Assembly: GCA_015064415.1 (NCBI GenBank) | Contig: SVSG01000001.1 | Span: 140,206-204,205 of the forward strand | DNA from: Oscillospiraceae bacterium | GTDB taxonomy: Bacteria > Bacillota > Clostridia > Oscillospirales > CAG-272 | DNA length: 64,000 nucleotides | Direction: 5' to 3' | Shown: positions 18,180 through 26,392 of the stretch, piece after piece | Numbering within the stretch: position 1 is the first letter of the stretch | Layout: the number at the start of each line of letters is the position of its first letter | Made by a program: the position numbers and the translations under genes | The notes under the pieces: model-generated | The model's database searches: none | Told to the model about the DNA's origin: nothing | Seen by the model: the letters and a program-made list of their open reading frames with translations, nothing else

Positions 18180-20018
18180 TTACTTATCGCTCTTGTCCTC
18201 AAAATCAGCGTTGTAGAAGCCCTGGCCGTTTGCGCCCTGATCGGCACCGCCCATATCGGGGCCTGCACCCTGCGCACCGCCCTGCTGTGCATACAGCTTC
18301 TCGGAAATGGCATAGAATGCCTTTTCCAGCGCCTCGGTGTCTGCCTTGATGGCGGCGGTGTCACCGGTAGCCACGGTGTTGCGAAGCTTCTCGATGGCCT
18401 CCTTCACGGGTGCCTTGTCATCCTCGCTCACCTTGTCACCAAGCTCGCCCAGCGTCTTCTCGCTCTGGAAGATCAGGGATTCGGCGTGGTTCTTGGTGTC
18501 CACGGCCTCCTTCTGCTTTCTGTCCTCCTCGGCAAACTTCTCTGCCTCCTTCATGGCGCGGTCGATATCCTCCTGCGACATGTTGGTGGAAGAGGTGATG
18601 GTAATGTGCGTCTCCTTGCCCGTGCCCTTATCCATGGCGCTGACGTTCACGATGCCGTTGGCGTCGATGTCAAAGGTCACCTCGATCTGAGGCACGCCGC
18701 GGGGAGCGGGAGCAATGCCGTCCAGCGAGAAGCGGCCCAGCGTGGTGTTGCCCGCGGCCATCTCGCGCTCGCCCTGCAGCACGTGGATCTCCACGGAGGG
18801 CTGGCTGTCGGCGGCGGTGGAGAATATCTGGCTCTTCTTTACGGGGATGGTGGTGTTACGGTCGATGATACGGGTAAATACGCCGCCCAGCGTCTCGATA
18901 CCAAGGGACAGGGGCGTGACGTCAAGCAGCAAGAGGTCGGTCTTGTCACCGCCAAGCACGCCACCCTGAATGGCGGCACCAAGGGCCACACACTCGTCGG
19001 GGTTGATGCCCTTGAAGGGCTCCTTACCGGTGAACTTCTTAACGGCCTCCTGCACGGCGGGAATACGGGTAGAGCCGCCGACAAGCAGGACCTTCTCGAT
19101 CTCGGAAACGCTCTTGCCTGCGTCGGCAAGTGCCTTGCGGGTGGGCTCCATGCAACGGTCCACAAGATCTGCGGTGATGCGATCAAACTCGGCGCGGGAC
19201 AGGTCTGCCTCAAAGTGCAGAGGGCCTGCGGCGGTTGCAGTAATGAAGGGCAGATTGATATTGGCGGTGGTCATGCCGGAAAGCTCGATCTTGGCCTTCT
19301 CTGCCGCGTCCTTCAATCTCTGAAGCACCATCTTATCGTTGCGCAGATCCACGCCGTTTTCCTTCAGGAATTTGTCTGCCATCCAGTCGATCACGCGCTG
19401 GTCAAAGTCGTCGCCGCCCAGCTTATTGTCGCCTGCCGTTGCCAGCACCTCGAACACGCCGTCGGAAATTTCCAGAATGGAAACGTCAAAGGTACCGCCG
19501 CCAAGGTCGAACACCATGATGGTCTGGTCCTTATCGTTTTCCTTGTCCATGCCGTAGGCAAGTGCTGCGGCCGTGGGCTCGTTGATGATACGCTTGACCT
19601 CAAGGCCTGCGATCTTGCCCGCGTCCTTGGTTGCCTGACGCTGTGCGTCCTTGAAGTATGCGGGAACGGTGATGACCGCCTCGGTCACGGGCTCGCCAAG
19701 GAATGCCTCGGCGTCTGCCTTCAGCTTCTGCAGTACCATAGCGGAGATCTCCTGGGGCGTAAAGGTCTTGCCGTCAATCTCCACCTTGTAATTGCTGCCC
19801 ATATGGCGCTTGATGGAGCTGACGGTGCGGTCGGGGTTGGTGATGCTCTGACGCTTTGCCACCTGACCCACCATACGCTCGCCGGTCTTGGAGAACGCCA
19901 CAACGGAAGGGGTCGTACGCGCGCCCTCCGGATTGGGGATCACCTTGGGCTCGCCGCCCTCATATACTGCCACACACGAATTGGTCGTACCCAAGTCGAT
20001 ACCGATAATTTTTCCCAT
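18180..20018 (-). CDS. dnaK: Chaperone DnaK (Hsp70)
   Basis: An ATP-dependent chaperone of 612 residues. The nucleotide-binding domain begins [18 protein letters not shown] and has the phosphate motif [14 protein letters not shown] and [11 protein letters not shown]. The substrate-binding domain and helical lid follow. The tail is [15 protein letters not shown] and ends ADFEDKSDK. The ribosome binding site is AGGAGG. It sits 44 bases after grpE in the HrcA-controlled operon. Confidence 0.99.
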   Translation of the reverse strand: MGKIIGIDLGTTNSCVAVYEGGEPKVIPNPEGARTTPSVVAFSKTGERMVGQVAKRQSITNPDRTVSSIKRHMGSNYKVEIDGKTFTPQEISAMVLQKLKADAEAFLGEPVTEAVITVPAYFKDAQRQATKDAGKIAGLEVKRIINEPTAAALAYGMDKENDKDQTIMVFDLGGGTFDVSILEISDGVFEVLATAGDNKLGGDDFDQRVIDWMADKFLKENGVDLRNDKMVLQRLKDAAEKAKIELSGMTTANINLPFITATAAGPLHFEADLSRAEFDRITADLVDRCMEPTRKALADAGKSVSEIEKVLLVGGSTRIPAVQEAVKKFTGKEPFKGINPDECVALGAAIQGGVLGGDKTDLLLLDVTPLSLGIETLGGVFTRIIDRNTTIPVKKSQIFSTAADSQPSVEIHVLQGEREMAAGNTTLGRFSLDGIAPAPRGVPQIEVTFDIDANGIVNVSAMDKGTGKETHITITSSTNMSQEDIDRAMKEAEKFAEEDRKQKEAVDTKNHAESLIFQSEKTLGELGDKVSEDDKAPVKEAIEKLRNTVATGDTAAIKADTEALEKAFYAISEKLYAQQGGAQGAGPDMGGADQGANGQGFYNADFEDKSDK

Positions 20019-20062
20019 GATTATTTCCTCCTGAAATATCTTTCAATAAATTATTTTCAATG

Positions 20063-20659
20063 TTAGTTGGCTACCTTGACCATCGCGTAGCGCAGTACGC
20101 GATCGCCGCGGCGGTAACCCTTTTGCAGCACCTCGGCCACCACGCTCTCACCAAGCGTTTCGTCCTCAATGTGCATCACGGCGTTGTGGAAATTGGGATC
20201 AAAGGGCTGGCCCTCTGCCTCAATTTCGGTAATACCAAGCTTTTCCAGCGTGGTGGTAAGTCCCTTGAGCGTGAGCACCACCCCCTGCTGCAAGCTCTCA
20301 CCGTCCGCATACTTCACGGCGCGCTCCAGATTGTCGAAGATCGGCAGCAGCGCGCAAAGCGCGTCGGCGTAGGCATCGCTGTAAATATTCTCGCGCTCTT
20401 TTGCGGAACGCTTGCGGAAGTTTTCGTACTCTGCGGCCAGACGCAAATACTTATCGTTGGCGGCGGCGATCTCCTCCTTGGCGGCCTCCAGATCCTTTTT
20501 CAACTCGGAGAGCTCTGCCTCCGTGCGTCTTTTTTTCTTTTTTTCTTCCTTTCCGTCGACCTCGGCAGTTGCCTCATCGGTCTCGGTCGCAGTCTCGCTC
20601 GCTTCCTCGCAGGGCGGAAGCTCCTCCTGCAATTCTTCGTTCTTGATCTCTTCTGTCAT
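20063..20659 (-). CDS. grpE: Nucleotide exchange factor GrpE
   Basis: GrpE releases ADP from DnaK. It has a long acidic N-terminus with a KEEKKKKRR patch (to about residue 46), a coiled coil, and the C-terminal beta domain ending GYRRGDRVLRYAMVKV. At 198 residues it is normal. It starts one base after the hrcA stop, with its GGAGAG site inside the hrcA end, so translation is coupled. Confidence 0.97.
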   Translation of the reverse strand: MTEEIKNEELQEELPPCEEASETATETDEATAEVDGKEEKKKKRRTEAELSELKKDLEAAKEEIAAANDKYLRLAAEYENFRKRSAKERENIYSDAYADALCALLPIFDNLERAVKYADGESLQQGVVLTLKGLTTTLEKLGITEIEAEGQPFDPNFHNAVMHIEDETLGESVVAEVLQKGYRRGDRVLRYAMVKVAN

Positions 20660-20660
20660 G

Positions 20661-21719
20661 TTACTCTCCTTTATCCAACAGCTTTGGTTCGTTTAACAAA
20701 TTGCTGATATTATCGCCAATGCTATCCAGCGTGGTCAACACGCGGGCATAATCCATGCGCAAGGGTCCGATGACGCCGATCGCGCCCACAGTCCTGCCGC
20801 CGCGCTTGACGGGCTTGAACACCAAGGTGGAGTTCCCCATCACCTTCACACTGCCCTCCGAGCCGATCACCACGTTCACGCCGTCCCCCGCATTGCCGTC
20901 GACAATGTCAAGGATGTCCTCCTTGCGCTCCAGCGCGCCGAGCAGCTCGCTCAGATTTTCTCTGTCGCTGAATTCGGGATATTGCAACAGCTTTTGTAAG
21001 CCGTTGACCATCAGCTCGCCGCTGTCCAGGTCGCTCAACACCTCGTAGATCGCCTTTGTCACCGTGTTCAACAGATGCGGATCGCCCACGCGGGTCTCCA
21101 TTTCCATCATGATAGGTAAAGTGATCTCAGCCAGATTGACGCCCGTGGCAAGCTCGTTCAAGGTGGCGGAAAGGCGGGTGACCGTGTTGGCATCCAGCTC
21201 ACTTTCCACGATCACGTTACGCGTTTTGACAGCGCCGCCCGACGTCACTATAATTAAAATGAAGCTGTGCGGGTCGATCAATGCGATCTCGTACTTGACA
21301 ACGGTCGCGGAGTGGGCGCGGGGCTTGATGGCAAAGCCCGTATAATTGGTCAACTCCGTCGCCACGCGTGAGGCCTTATCCAGAATGCTGTCAAGCTCGG
21401 CCATTTTGATCTTCATCAGCTGATTGATCTTGGCAATATCCTTGGCGGTCATCGCGTAATCCTCAAGCAAGGCGTCCACGTAAAAGCGATACCCTTGTTT
21501 ACTGGGAACGCGCCCCGCCGAGGTGTGGGGCTGCTCGAGAAAGCCCATATCCTCCAGCTCCGCCATTTCATTGCGGATGGTCGCGGAGGAGCAGGTCAGC
21601 TGCTTGCTTTCCGTCAGATATTTGGAGCCCACGGGCTCGCCGTCCTGAATGTGTGCTTCCACGATCGCCTTCAAGATCAGCTTTTTGCGTTCACTGAGTC
21701 CCTGTTCGCGTGATGCCAA
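20661..21719 (-). CDS. hrcA: Heat-inducible transcription repressor HrcA
   Basis: HrcA represses the chaperone operon by binding CIRCE. The start is placed at TTG 21719 because an AGGGGGGAG ribosome binding site lies just upstream; upstream in-frame ATGs lie next to (21743) or inside (21752) the operator. The product has 352 residues with an N-terminal winged helix (LSERKKLILKAIVEAH, then SSATIRNEMAELEDMGFL) and the GAF-like and inserted domains. It autoregulates through the CIRCE at 21746-21772. Confidence 0.96.
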   Translation of the reverse strand: MASREQGLSERKKLILKAIVEAHIQDGEPVGSKYLTESKQLTCSSATIRNEMAELEDMGFLEQPHTSAGRVPSKQGYRFYVDALLEDYAMTAKDIAKINQLMKIKMAELDSILDKASRVATELTNYTGFAIKPRAHSATVVKYEIALIDPHSFILIIVTSGGAVKTRNVIVESELDANTVTRLSATLNELATGVNLAEITLPIMMEMETRVGDPHLLNTVTKAIYEVLSDLDSGELMVNGLQKLLQYPEFSDRENLSELLGALERKEDILDIVDGNAGDGVNVVIGSEGSVKVMGNSTLVFKPVKRGGRTVGAIGVIGPLRMDYARVLTTLDSIGDNISNLLNEPKLLDKGE

Positions 21720-21745
21720 TGTGCTCCCCCCTTTTTTTCTCATTT

Positions 21746-21772
21746 TTAGCACTTAAAAGGCGCGAGTGCTAA
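21746..21772 (-). promoter_or_regulatory. CIRCE operator for HrcA
   Basis: A 9-9-9 inverted repeat. On the minus strand TTAGCACTC, nine bases, AAGTGCTAA; it matches the CIRCE consensus with one mismatch in the second arm. It lies just after the predicted transcription start. Confidence 0.95.
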
Positions 21773-21784
21773 AATCACAATAAA

Positions 21785-21813
21785 AATATACCACTATTTT
21801 CCCCTTTTGTCAA
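21785..21813 (-). promoter_or_regulatory. Promoter of the hrcA-grpE-dnaK-dnaJ-prmA operon
   Basis: TTGACA (21808-21813), 17 bp, TATATT (21785-21790) on the minus strand, directly upstream of CIRCE. Confidence 0.9.
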
Positions 21814-21924
21814 GGGTTTTACACGGATTTTTTGTTATTTTTTCCTTTCAAGTGCTAAAATTTTTATTTCCGTCACATAAAGCACAAACAACACCCCGCG
21901 CGCACACTTGTTTTCCCCGTTACG

Positions 21925-21953
21925 TTGCTTTTTTTCGCGGACTGTGTTATAAT
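21925..21953 (+). promoter_or_regulatory. Distal promoter for the GH28-like gene
   Basis: TTGCTT (21925-21930), 17 bp, TATAAT (21948-21953) with an extended TG. Its leader contains a small hairpin (CACTTTG 21990-21996 with CAAAGTG 22002-22008). Confidence 0.65.
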
Positions 21954-22069
21954 TTAGAAGAGCGCCGCCAAAAAAGGAACACGCGCTGTCACTTTGCACG
22001 CCAAAGTGCTATTTTGAAAGGAAAAGACTATTTTTTGCCAAGAACAAACTACGCATTGTCTATTATTCG

Positions 22070-22078
22070 TGTTATAAT
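22070..22078 (+). promoter_or_regulatory. Proximal extended -10 promoter for the GH28-like gene
   Basis: TGTTATAAT (22070-22078), an extended -10 element without a well-placed -35. The decamer GTGTTATAAT is identical to the one at 21944-21953. Confidence 0.5.
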
Positions 22079-22115
22079 GTTGGTAATGGCAAAGACTTTT
22101 AAAAGGAGATTACCT

Positions 22116-23417
22116 ATGAACGCAAATATTCTTGATTACGGCGCCGTTGCCGACGGCAAAACGCTTTGCACCGCGCAGATCCAGGCAGCTATTGACGCCT
22201 GCGCCGCCGCAGGCGGCGGTACCGTTACCGTTCCCGCAGGCACCTATATCACAGGCAGCATTTGGCTGCGCGACAATATCGAGCTGCACTTGGAGCACGC
22301 CTCCACCCTCAAGGGGAGCGACGATCTGGACGATTACAACGCGGAGGACGCCTATGAGCAGAATTTCTCCAGCCGCAAGAACGAAAAATGGCTTGGCAAG
22401 CACTTGATCATCGCACACGAATGCGTGAACGTCGCCATCACGGGCACGGGCACGCTGGACGGCAACGGAGATTTCTTTCTTTCCGATCCCGCCCCCTACT
22501 CCGCTTACGTGTGGAACGAGGGCTGTCGCACCGCGCGCGACGAAGAAATGTGCCGTCCCGGTCAGTTGGTTGCCTTCATTGAATGTAAACGCGTACGCGT
22601 GGAGAATATCACCATCACCAATCAACCTGCGTGGGGTTGCTTCCTGCACGGCTGTGAGTACGTACAGATCCGCGGCATGCGCACATTCAATCCCCACTCC
22701 AACTTCAACAGCGACGGCATCGACGTGGATTGCTGCCGCTTCGTCACGATCTCCGACTGTCTCATTGACACGGGCGACGACTGCATCGCCATTCGCGGTG
22801 CCGAGGCACGCCTGAAGAACAAGCCCGCCCCCTGCGAGCACATTGCCATCTCCAACTGTGTGATGGGCTCCGCCTCCTGCACCTTCCGTCTGGGCGTGGG
22901 AGACGGCGTGATCCGTCACGTGCGCGTTTCCAACATCTGCATCACGCGCGGCGCGCCTGCGGTGTGCATCATGTCCTCCTACAACGGACGCGGTCACGTG
23001 TCGATCAAGGACGTGATCTTCTCCAACGTCTCGGTCACGGGATGCGCCAGACCCTTTGAGATCGTGGAGGGCTCGGATACCGCCATTGAGGACCTCACGC
23101 TGGAAAACTTCCGCGTGGAGGCATACGGATATTTCCACCTGCGCTCGGACTTTGAAAACAGCGTGCGCAACGTGACCTTGCGCAACTGGGACGTCACTAT
23201 GGTGGACGGCCCCAAACCAATCGTTCCCCGCGACTTTGAGCGCCGCGGCACCGTGTGGTTCCGCGCCAAGAACATCAACAAGCTGACGCTGGAAAACTTC
23301 AACGTGCGCGATCCTGAAGGGTACCTTGGCATCTGGCAGGACGGTCTTTTCGACCTGGACGGTTGCCGCGAGCACAGGCTCTCCAACGTGGCGGTCAATG
23401 AAATAGAATATAATTAA
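22116..23417 (+). CDS. GH28-like right-handed beta-helix protein, probably a glycosidase
   Basis: The start is ATG 22116 after AAAAGGAG; the longer frame upstream has no credible start. The 433-residue product opens with a pectate-lyase-type motif (ILDYGAVADGKT, AIQAAIDACAAAGGGTV-like) and a beta-helix. GH28 polygalacturonase positions are partly kept: NSDGID for the usual NTD, and TGDDCIAIRG for the DD motif. The usual GHG is MGSAS and the RIK site reads RLGVGDG, so the active site is atypical. There is no signal peptide, which suggests action on imported oligosaccharides. It is a lone gene on the plus strand. Confidence 0.8.
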   Translation: MNANILDYGAVADGKTLCTAQIQAAIDACAAAGGGTVTVPAGTYITGSIWLRDNIELHLEHASTLKGSDDLDDYNAEDAYEQNFSSRKNEKWLGKHLIIAHECVNVAITGTGTLDGNGDFFLSDPAPYSAYVWNEGCRTARDEEMCRPGQLVAFIECKRVRVENITITNQPAWGCFLHGCEYVQIRGMRTFNPHSNFNSDGIDVDCCRFVTISDCLIDTGDDCIAIRGAEARLKNKPAPCEHIAISNCVMGSASCTFRLGVGDGVIRHVRVSNICITRGAPAVCIMSSYNGRGHVSIKDVIFSNVSVTGCARPFEIVEGSDTAIEDLTLENFRVEAYGYFHLRSDFENSVRNVTLRNWDVTMVDGPKPIVPRDFERRGTVWFRAKNINKLTLENFNVRDPEGYLGIWQDGLFDLDGCREHRLSNVAVNEIEYN

Positions 23418-23422
23418 GTCAT

Positions 23423-23469
23423 AAACGGCCGCGGGCAGATCTTTTACCAAGATCTGCCCGCGGCCGTTT
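23423..23469. terminator. Shared terminator between convergent genes
   Basis: A perfect 21-bp stem (23423-23443 with 23449-23469) with a 5-base loop. It lies between the plus-strand GH28-like gene and the minus-strand DUF3592-like gene; T-runs are short on both sides. Confidence 0.8.
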
Positions 23470-23483
23470 GTCATAAAAAAGTA

Positions 23484-23882
23484 TTAATCAAATAAAAGAA
23501 GAAAAAGAAATGTAAGACCCAGAAACGACAATGAAATTCCCCACAGCCATTCATTCGTTCCCTTGAACCTATTGGGATACGCATGACGCGGAAACCACTT
23601 GACATACACCAAGTTCACCTTAGAAAACAAGCGGCGCTTGGAGTAAAAGCGTTCGTTCGTATAACGGTAATTTTTTCCGTTCACGGTGTAACTGTAAGTG
23701 TATCTGGAAAGCAAAGGGATGCGATGTCCGCTCCTCCCCTCGACGTTTCTATAGTTGTGCGCTTTTGTCAAAACGCCTACGGCGTTAGCGCGGAATTTAG
23801 GGAAGAGGCCAAGCACGGCAATGGTGATGTTCCATGCGCCTATTACAAGAAAAACCGCTGTAATTGCAATTGCCCACCACAT
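23484..23882 (-). CDS. Two-helix membrane protein, DUF3592-like
   Basis: A 132-residue protein with transmembrane helices at about 1-25 and 110-131, flanking a loop of about 80 residues. The loop contains YTYSYTVNGKNYRYTNERF and resembles the beta-rich DUF3592 domain in spacing and in the Y-x-Y-x-VNGK-x-Y core; this is motif-level similarity only. It starts 12 bases after the MFS gene, so the two are co-transcribed. The function is unknown. Confidence 0.65.
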   Translation of the reverse strand: MWWAIAITAVFLVIGAWNITIAVLGLFPKFRANAVGVLTKAHNYRNVEGRSGHRIPLLSRYTYSYTVNGKNYRYTNERFYSKRRLFSKVNLVYVKWFPRHAYPNRFKGTNEWLWGISLSFLGLTFLFLLLFD

Positions 23883-23894
23883 CTTGAACTCCTT

Positions 23895-25175
23895 TTAGCT
23901 TGCATTCTCCTGCGCCTGTTGCGCGATCACCATACGCTTTTTGCGGTAGGCGGCCGTGATCACAAGCTGCAGGGCTACTGCCACACAAAGCATCAGACAC
24001 GCCGCTACCAAGAGCGCCGAGCGATAGCTACCAAGCAGGTCGAAGCAGGTGTTCATAAACAAGCTGCCTGCGGCGTAGCCCGCCGTATTGACGGACACGA
24101 TAATGCCCAGCATTTTGTTATAGGAGCGCTCGCCGAAAAGATCTCCCGCAAAAATGGGCAGCATTACCGTCTCCAGCGGCAACGCCAGCGAGGAGAATAT
24201 ACCGTAGATCATGGCCAGCACCATACCAAAGGTGGTGTTGGTGACGGAGGCCAGCGTGATCATCACGCCAACGCCCGTGAGGGTGGAGAGTGCCACCGTC
24301 ACGCGCAGACCGAAGCGGTCGTACAAAAATCCGGTCAGGAACTTAAAGCCCGCAAGGGAAAGCGAATGGCAGCTCACCACCGTGGCAACGTACGCGGGAT
24401 CCAATCCCACGTCGCGCATATGCGCGGCGGAAATGCCCGTGATGCCGTTGAGCGTCAGACCGCAAAGGAAGATGCAGACAAGCGTGCCCCACGTATATAC
24501 GTTTTTAAAGACGTTGGCACTGTCCACGCCGATCCAGTTCAGACCGCGCTTTTTCTTGGAGGGAGCTTCTCCCTGTTCCTCTTGTCCTTCCTTCGGCTGC
24601 TCGCGCACGAACAGCACTACAAGCGTGCCAACCACAAGAAAGATCGCCGCAATGACCAGATAAGCGGTTTTATAGCCATATACGCCCCTTTCAATGATGG
24701 GAGAGACCACCTGCGCGGAAAGTGCGCCGCCAAGACCGTTCGCCGCCAGCACCGCACCCATGATGGTGCCCTTATTCTTTTTGCACCATTTGTTGACCAC
24801 AAAGCCCACCATTGTGGTGGTGGTGAAGGAAAAGCCCATGCCAAGCAGCACGCCGCCGATGTAAAACACAAAAATATTGGGTGCCAGCGCATAGCAAAGC
24901 GCAGAGCCCATAAGTGACAGGAAGCCGAAGCCAATCAGCCGTCTGGCACCGAATCTGGCAACCAATGCACCAAAGAAAATATTGACGATGGAAGTGGTGA
25001 TGTAGCGCAAGCTATCGTTGATCGAAAACAGCGATCGCTTGATGCCAAGCGCCTCGGTGATCGGCCCCAGAAATAAGGGTTTCGTGGAGCTACCGAACCC
25101 AAGGCAGGTAAAGATCATCAAAAAGCAGGCGGCAACCACGACCCACTTATAGCTCAATTTTTTCTTGTTTTCCAC
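23895..25175 (-). CDS. Major facilitator superfamily transporter, OFA/MCT-like
   Basis: A 426-residue transporter with about 12 transmembrane helices and a charged central loop (PKEGQEEQGEAPSKKKRG region). The motif FGALVARFGARRLIG after helix 2 and FLYDRFGLRVT in the second half are MFS signature loops. The overall pattern resembles oxalate/formate antiporter and monocarboxylate groups, suggesting an organic anion substrate; that is inference. The start is GTG 25175. An extended -10 promoter lies 35 bases upstream. Confidence 0.85.
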   Translation of the reverse strand: MENKKKLSYKWVVVAACFLMIFTCLGFGSSTKPLFLGPITEALGIKRSLFSINDSLRYITTSIVNIFFGALVARFGARRLIGFGFLSLMGSALCYALAPNIFVFYIGGVLLGMGFSFTTTTMVGFVVNKWCKKNKGTIMGAVLAANGLGGALSAQVVSPIIERGVYGYKTAYLVIAAIFLVVGTLVVLFVREQPKEGQEEQGEAPSKKKRGLNWIGVDSANVFKNVYTWGTLVCIFLCGLTLNGITGISAAHMRDVGLDPAYVATVVSCHSLSLAGFKFLTGFLYDRFGLRVTVALSTLTGVGVMITLASVTNTTFGMVLAMIYGIFSSLALPLETVMLPIFAGDLFGERSYNKMLGIIVSVNTAGYAAGSLFMNTCFDLLGSYRSALLVAACLMLCVAVALQLVITAAYRKKRMVIAQQAQENAS

Positions 25176-25209
25176 AAAAGGTCATCTCTTTTCTTACAAT
25201 AATAAATTC

Positions 25210-25218
25210 ATTATAGCA
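25210..25218 (-). promoter_or_regulatory. Extended -10 promoter of the MFS gene
   Basis: TGCTATAAT on the minus strand, with no good -35 box. An imperfect palindrome (25216-25229, around CACTTCAGTG) lies immediately upstream and could bind an activator or repressor. Confidence 0.5.
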
Positions 25219-25255
25219 CACTTCAGTGCGTTTGGAGAGCTTTTCTTTGAAAAAA

Positions 25256-26392
25256 TCATTTTTTGTTCAAAAAAGGCGGCTTGAAGAACTGATACAGCTG
25301 ACACGGGATCATGCCGTTGAAAAGCTTGCGCTTTTTATCGGCGCGGCGGCCGTACAACCGCTCAAATTGCTCGTGCGAGGTCAACACGTAGATCTGCCAG
25401 GGCGCAAGCTTTGCAAATTGTGCACCGATGTCGCGATAAAGCGCCTCGACCTCGCGCAATTCCATCAAACGCTCGCCGTAAGGGGGATTGCAGATGATCG
25501 TTCCTCTTCTCTCCTCGAAGGGCTTCTCGATCTTGCGCGCATCCGCGCGGAAAAAGCGGATGTCACCCGCCACACCCGCGCGTGCGGCGTTCTCTCTTGC
25601 ATATTGCAGCACCTTTTCATCCAGATCCGAGCCGAACACCTCAAACGCGGCGTCACGGCGCACGAGATCGCGCGCCTCCTCCTCGGCCTTTTTCCAGATG
25701 TCGTCATGTAAACAGTCGAACTCCATCGCGGCGAATTTGCGGTCAAGTCCGGGCGCGATGTTGCGCAGGATCATCGCATGCTCAATGACGATGGTACCCG
25801 AGCCGCAGAAGGGATCCCAGAGCAGAATATCCTCGCGCGGTCTTGCCGTGAGCGCAAGCGCCGCACCCAGCGTTTCGCGCAAGGGCGCCGCGCCCGCGGC
25901 GGGGCGGTATCCGCGCTTATGCAGCGCCACACCGCTGGTATCGATCATCAGCGTGGCCACGTCCTTGAAGAGGAAAAACTCGATCTGATATTTCGCGCCC
26001 TCCTCGGAAAACCACTTGATGCCGTAGGCGTCCGAAAGCCGCTCTACCACGGCTTTTTTCACAATGCTCTGGCAATCGGGCACCGAATACAGCTGTGAGC
26101 GGATGGCGTGCCCCTTCACGGGGAAAGCATCGTCGGGGCCGATAAAATCCTCAAACGGCAGTGCACGCACGCCGTCGAAAAGCTCGGTAAAGCTCCGCGC
26201 CTCAAACTGTCCCACGCGGATGAAAATACGCTCCGCTAAGCGCAAGCGCACGTTGGCGCGCGCGATGTCAAGCTCCGTGCCCTCAAAGGTCACGCGCCCG
26301 TCCATCGTCTCAATTCTCTTACAGCCCAACGCGTCGATCTCCTCGCCAAGCTGCTTTTCCAAGCCGAAAAGGCAGGTTGCTACTAATATCAT
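25256..26392 (-). CDS. THUMP-domain rRNA (guanine-N2)-methyltransferase
   Basis: A 378-residue member of the RlmL/YpsC family, which makes m2G in 23S rRNA. The N-terminal ferredoxin-like and THUMP region (1-160) is followed by a class I methyltransferase with [15 protein letters not shown] and the catalytic NPPYGERL. The start ATG overlaps the uvrA stop (ATGA), so translation is coupled. Its end shows no clear terminator before the MFS promoter. Confidence 0.93.
   Translation of the reverse strand: MILVATCLFGLEKQLGEEIDALGCKRIETMDGRVTFEGTELDIARANVRLRLAERIFIRVGQFEARSFTELFDGVRALPFEDFIGPDDAFPVKGHAIRSQLYSVPDCQSIVKKAVVERLSDAYGIKWFSEEGAKYQIEFFLFKDVATLMIDTSGVALHKRGYRPAAGAAPLRETLGAALALTARPREDILLWDPFCGSGTIVIEHAMILRNIAPGLDRKFAAMEFDCLHDDIWKKAEEEARDLVRRDAAFEVFGSDLDEKVLQYARENAARAGVAGDIRFFRADARKIEKPFEERRGTIICNPPYGERLMELREVEALYRDIGAQFAKLAPWQIYVLTSHEQFERLYGRRADKKRKLFNGMIPCQLYQFFKPPFLNKK

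Noticed and set aside
21843..21872. Second CIRCE element
   Set aside because: Only one half-site (AAGTGCTAA) is present, with no partner arm at the right spacing.
22056..22078. TTGTCT and TATAAT as a standard promoter for the GH28-like gene
   Set aside because: The spacer is only 11 bases; the extended -10 form was kept instead.
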